DNA from: Oliverpabstia intestinalis
GTDB lineage: Bacteria > Bacillota > Clostridia > Lachnospirales > Lachnospiraceae
Reading direction: 5' to 3'
Assembly (NCBI RefSeq): GCF_009696065.1
Contig: NZ_VUMS01000019.1
Span: forward strand, 1 to 55,319
Length of the DNA stretch: 55,319 bases
Part shown: positions 53,918 through 55,319 of the stretch, piece by piece
Numbering within the stretch: position 1 is the first letter of the stretch
Layout of the letters: each line of letters opens with the position of its first letter
The notes under the pieces: model-generated
The model's input: the letters and a program-made list of their open reading frames with translations, nothing else
Told to the model about the DNA's origin: nothing
Databases searched by the model: none
Program-made: the position numbers and the translations under genes

Positions 53918-54211
53918 ATGGCAAAAGGTACACAATATTCAAAACAATTCAAAGAGGATGCTGTCCGTTACAGAAAAGATCATCCTGAACTGACCGTTCA
54001 AAAAGCTGCTGAGAACCTTGGGATCAGCGAGTCTGCATTAAAAAACTGGATGAAGGCAGCCAGAGAAAATGAAGGTTCTGTCCCCACACGCGGAACAGGT
54101 AATTATTCCAGTGATGAAGCCAAAGAAATTGCCCGTCTTAAAAGAGAACTGCGAGATACTAAGGATGCCCTTGAAATATTAAAAAAAGCAATCGGTATCC
54201 TGGGAAAATAA
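53918..54211 (+). CDS. IS3-family transposase OrfA
   Basis: A 97-residue DNA-binding protein with the IS3 OrfA helix-turn-helix (QYSKQFKEDAVRYRKDHPELTVQKAAENLGISESALKNWMK) and a C-terminal leucine-zipper-like coiled coil (EIARLKRELRDTKDALEILKKAI). GGAGGAAG precedes the ATG. Near the end an A7 run at 54181-54187, in frame as TTA AAA AAA, is a suitable -1 slippage site for making the OrfAB fusion transposase. Confidence 0.92.
   Translation: MAKGTQYSKQFKEDAVRYRKDHPELTVQKAAENLGISESALKNWMKAARENEGSVPTRGTGNYSSDEAKEIARLKRELRDTKDALEILKKAIGILGK
54181..54187 (+). promoter_or_regulatory. A7 slippery run for -1 frameshifting (OrfA to OrfB)
   Basis: Seven A bases read as the end of TTA then AAA AAA in OrfA. 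A -1 shift here enters the OrfB frame, which is open across the OrfA stop at 54209-54211. This is the standard production route for IS3 transposases. Confidence 0.7.
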
Positions 54212-54252
54212 CAGAAGCTATTTATACTGCCACTTCAGAATACACCACAGAG

Positions 54253-55131
54253 GTGGCAGAACTGCCACAGAAACACCGGGTTTCTGTTAGCGGGGTACTG
54301 AAAATATTAGGTGTTTCACGCTCTGGATACCGTGCATGGAAGCAACGTGTCCCATCGGTTTCTGAAAAGCATCGTGATCATATCAAGGATGCTATCAAAC
54401 AGATCTATGATGGATCGCATCAGAACTATGGTGCACCCAAGATCACAGAAATGCTGCACAGGCAGGGGGAATCTATTGCTGAAAAAACGGTAGGTAATTA
54501 TATGCGCCAAATGGGGATCAAAGCGCAATGGGTAAAACCATATACAGTAACAACAATCGATTCTGATTTCAGCAGTGAACTGCAAAATATCCTTGATGAG
54601 CAGTTTAATCCTTCAAGGCCGGACGCTGTATGGGTATCTGATATCACGTATATATGGACATACAATGGATTTGTGTATCTGACAAGCATAATGGATCTTT
54701 ACTCAAGGAAAATCATAGCATGGGTACTCAGTCAGAGTCTTGAAGCAATCCATGTAGTAGAATGTGTAAACAAAGCGAAGCAGATGCGAAATGTCACCTC
54801 GCCGCTTGTGTTTCATAGTGACAGAGGTATACAATTCGTATCCCAGGCATTCCAGAAAGTAACAGAAGGAATGATAAACAGTTACTCAAAGAAAGCATAC
54901 CCATGGGATAATGCATGCATAGAATCCTTTCATTCACTATTAAAACGAGAATGGCTGAACCGCTTTAAAATATTTGATTATAAACATGCATACCGCCTTG
55001 TTTTTGAGTACATAGAGACATTTTATAATACAGTAAGGATTCATAGTCATTGTGGATATCTTTCGCCTGATGAGTATGAAAAACAATACAGGAATAAACT
55101 ATTAGAACTGGAGCAAAAACTTGCCGGCTAA
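54253..55131 (+). CDS. IS3-family transposase OrfB (DDE integrase domain)
   Basis: A DDE transposase of 292 residues if started at GTG 54253. The catalytic triad is visible: Asp in VSDITYIW, Asp in HSDRGIQ and Glu in NACIESFHSLLKRE. The upstream HTH_21 region (YDGSHQNYGAPKITEMLHRQG) is typical of the family. The frame is -1 relative to OrfA and is open back past the A7 slippage run, so the active product is most likely the OrfAB fusion from ribosomal frameshifting rather than OrfB alone. The copy appears intact. Confidence 0.92.
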   Translation: MAELPQKHRVSVSGVLKILGVSRSGYRAWKQRVPSVSEKHRDHIKDAIKQIYDGSHQNYGAPKITEMLHRQGESIAEKTVGNYMRQMGIKAQWVKPYTVTTIDSDFSSELQNILDEQFNPSRPDAVWVSDITYIWTYNGFVYLTSIMDLYSRKIIAWVLSQSLEAIHVVECVNKAKQMRNVTSPLVFHSDRGIQFVSQAFQKVTEGMINSYSKKAYPWDNACIESFHSLLKREWLNRFKIFDYKHAYRLVFEYIETFYNTVRIHSHCGYLSPDEYEKQYRNKLLELEQKLAG

Positions 55132-55188
55132 GTATGCTGGCAAGATGGAAAAAAGTCATTCTTAATTTGTACTTTTTCTTGACATAGG

Positions 55189-55319
55189 ATCAGCCAAGGA
55201 AGACCCGTCGGTATGTCGGCAAAACAATGGCTTGAGGAGAATGGCATCAAAGAAAAAGCTTATTATTATTGGCTCCGAAAATTTCGCAGAGAAGCCTATA
55301 ACCAAACGCAGTTGCCGAC
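55189..55319 (+). pseudogene. IS66 accessory protein (TnpA-type) fragment
   Basis: Right after the IS3 element a frame reads ISQGRPVGMSAKQWLEENG and KEKAYYYWLRKFRREAYN, which is the DNA-binding accessory protein of IS66 elements. Its N-terminal part is missing at the IS3 junction and the frame runs off the window end. The rest of the IS66 element presumably continues to the right. Confidence 0.7.

Larger units (their letters stand above)
53844..55184 (+). mobile_element. IS3-family insertion sequence
   Basis: Two overlapping-frame transposase genes lie between related ends: GTACAAAGTAAAGATGACTT (53854-53873) on the left, and the complement of 55147-55172 (GTACAAATTAAGAATGACTT) on the right. 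The right terminus is probably TGTCAAG (complement of 55178-55184). The left outer end is less well matched, so its position is approximate. TAG on both sides (53841-53843 and 55185-55187) could be a 3-base target duplication. Confidence 0.8.

Overview
The window reads as a chromosome segment of a low-to-mid-GC Gram-positive anaerobe, most like a gut Lachnospiraceae (Clostridia). Support comes from the family content: [FeFe]-hydrogenase maturase HydF beside aspartate ammonia-lyase, an oxygen-sensitive nitrogenase-like reductase, SLH-domain surface proteins, a CpsB/CpsC/CpsD-type Gram-positive polysaccharide control module, strong AGGAGG-type ribosome binding sites, and IS200/IS605, IS3, IS66 and RAYT elements. 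The genus is an inference. No tRNA, rRNA or CRISPR array was recognised.

Layout. 1-220: right end of an IS200/IS605 element inserted in the 5' part of a nifH-like gene. 221-6016: the nifH-like remnant, two nitrogenase component-1-like subunits, hydF and an aspartate ammonia-lyase, all tightly spaced on the + strand. 6111-7873: a von Willebrand A protein and a macro-domain protein with an extra C-terminal domain. 7995-8510: a decayed amidohydrolase gene and a large palindrome. 8515-12839 (- strand): ftsH with a small unknown gene, then a TetR-type regulator with a MATE exporter. 13025-16337: a large unknown regulator-like protein and an adenylate-forming enzyme. 16349-17364: a REP-associated tyrosine transposase bracketed by its REP hairpins. 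17439-21039: a heterodimeric ABC exporter.

21072-53854 is a long cell-surface polysaccharide region with two export/polymerisation sets. Set A (21072-30023) has two GT4 glycosyltransferases, a Stealth phosphotransferase, a Wzy-like protein, a Wzx-like flippase and an acyltransferase/adenylating ligase/acyl carrier protein trio. Set B (34998-48625) has CpsC, CpsD and CpsB homologues, a WecG/TagA transferase, UDP-ManNAc(A) synthesis (WecB, WecC), GT4, GT2, a second Wzy, two tandem Stealth proteins, a polysaccharide pyruvyl transferase and a second flippase. Secreted transglutaminase-like proteins with three C-terminal SLH domains flank set B on both sides (30311-34747 and 48682-50223). SLH domains bind pyruvylated, ManNAc-containing wall polymers in other Gram-positives, so set B may make the anchor for the proteins encoded beside it.

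The right edge (50529-55319) is worn. A second adenylate-forming enzyme is followed by a headless fibronectin-III-like fragment. The polyprenyl-phosphate sugar transferase gene expected to start polymer synthesis is cut by an IS3-family element, beyond which lies an internal piece of an IS66 accessory gene.
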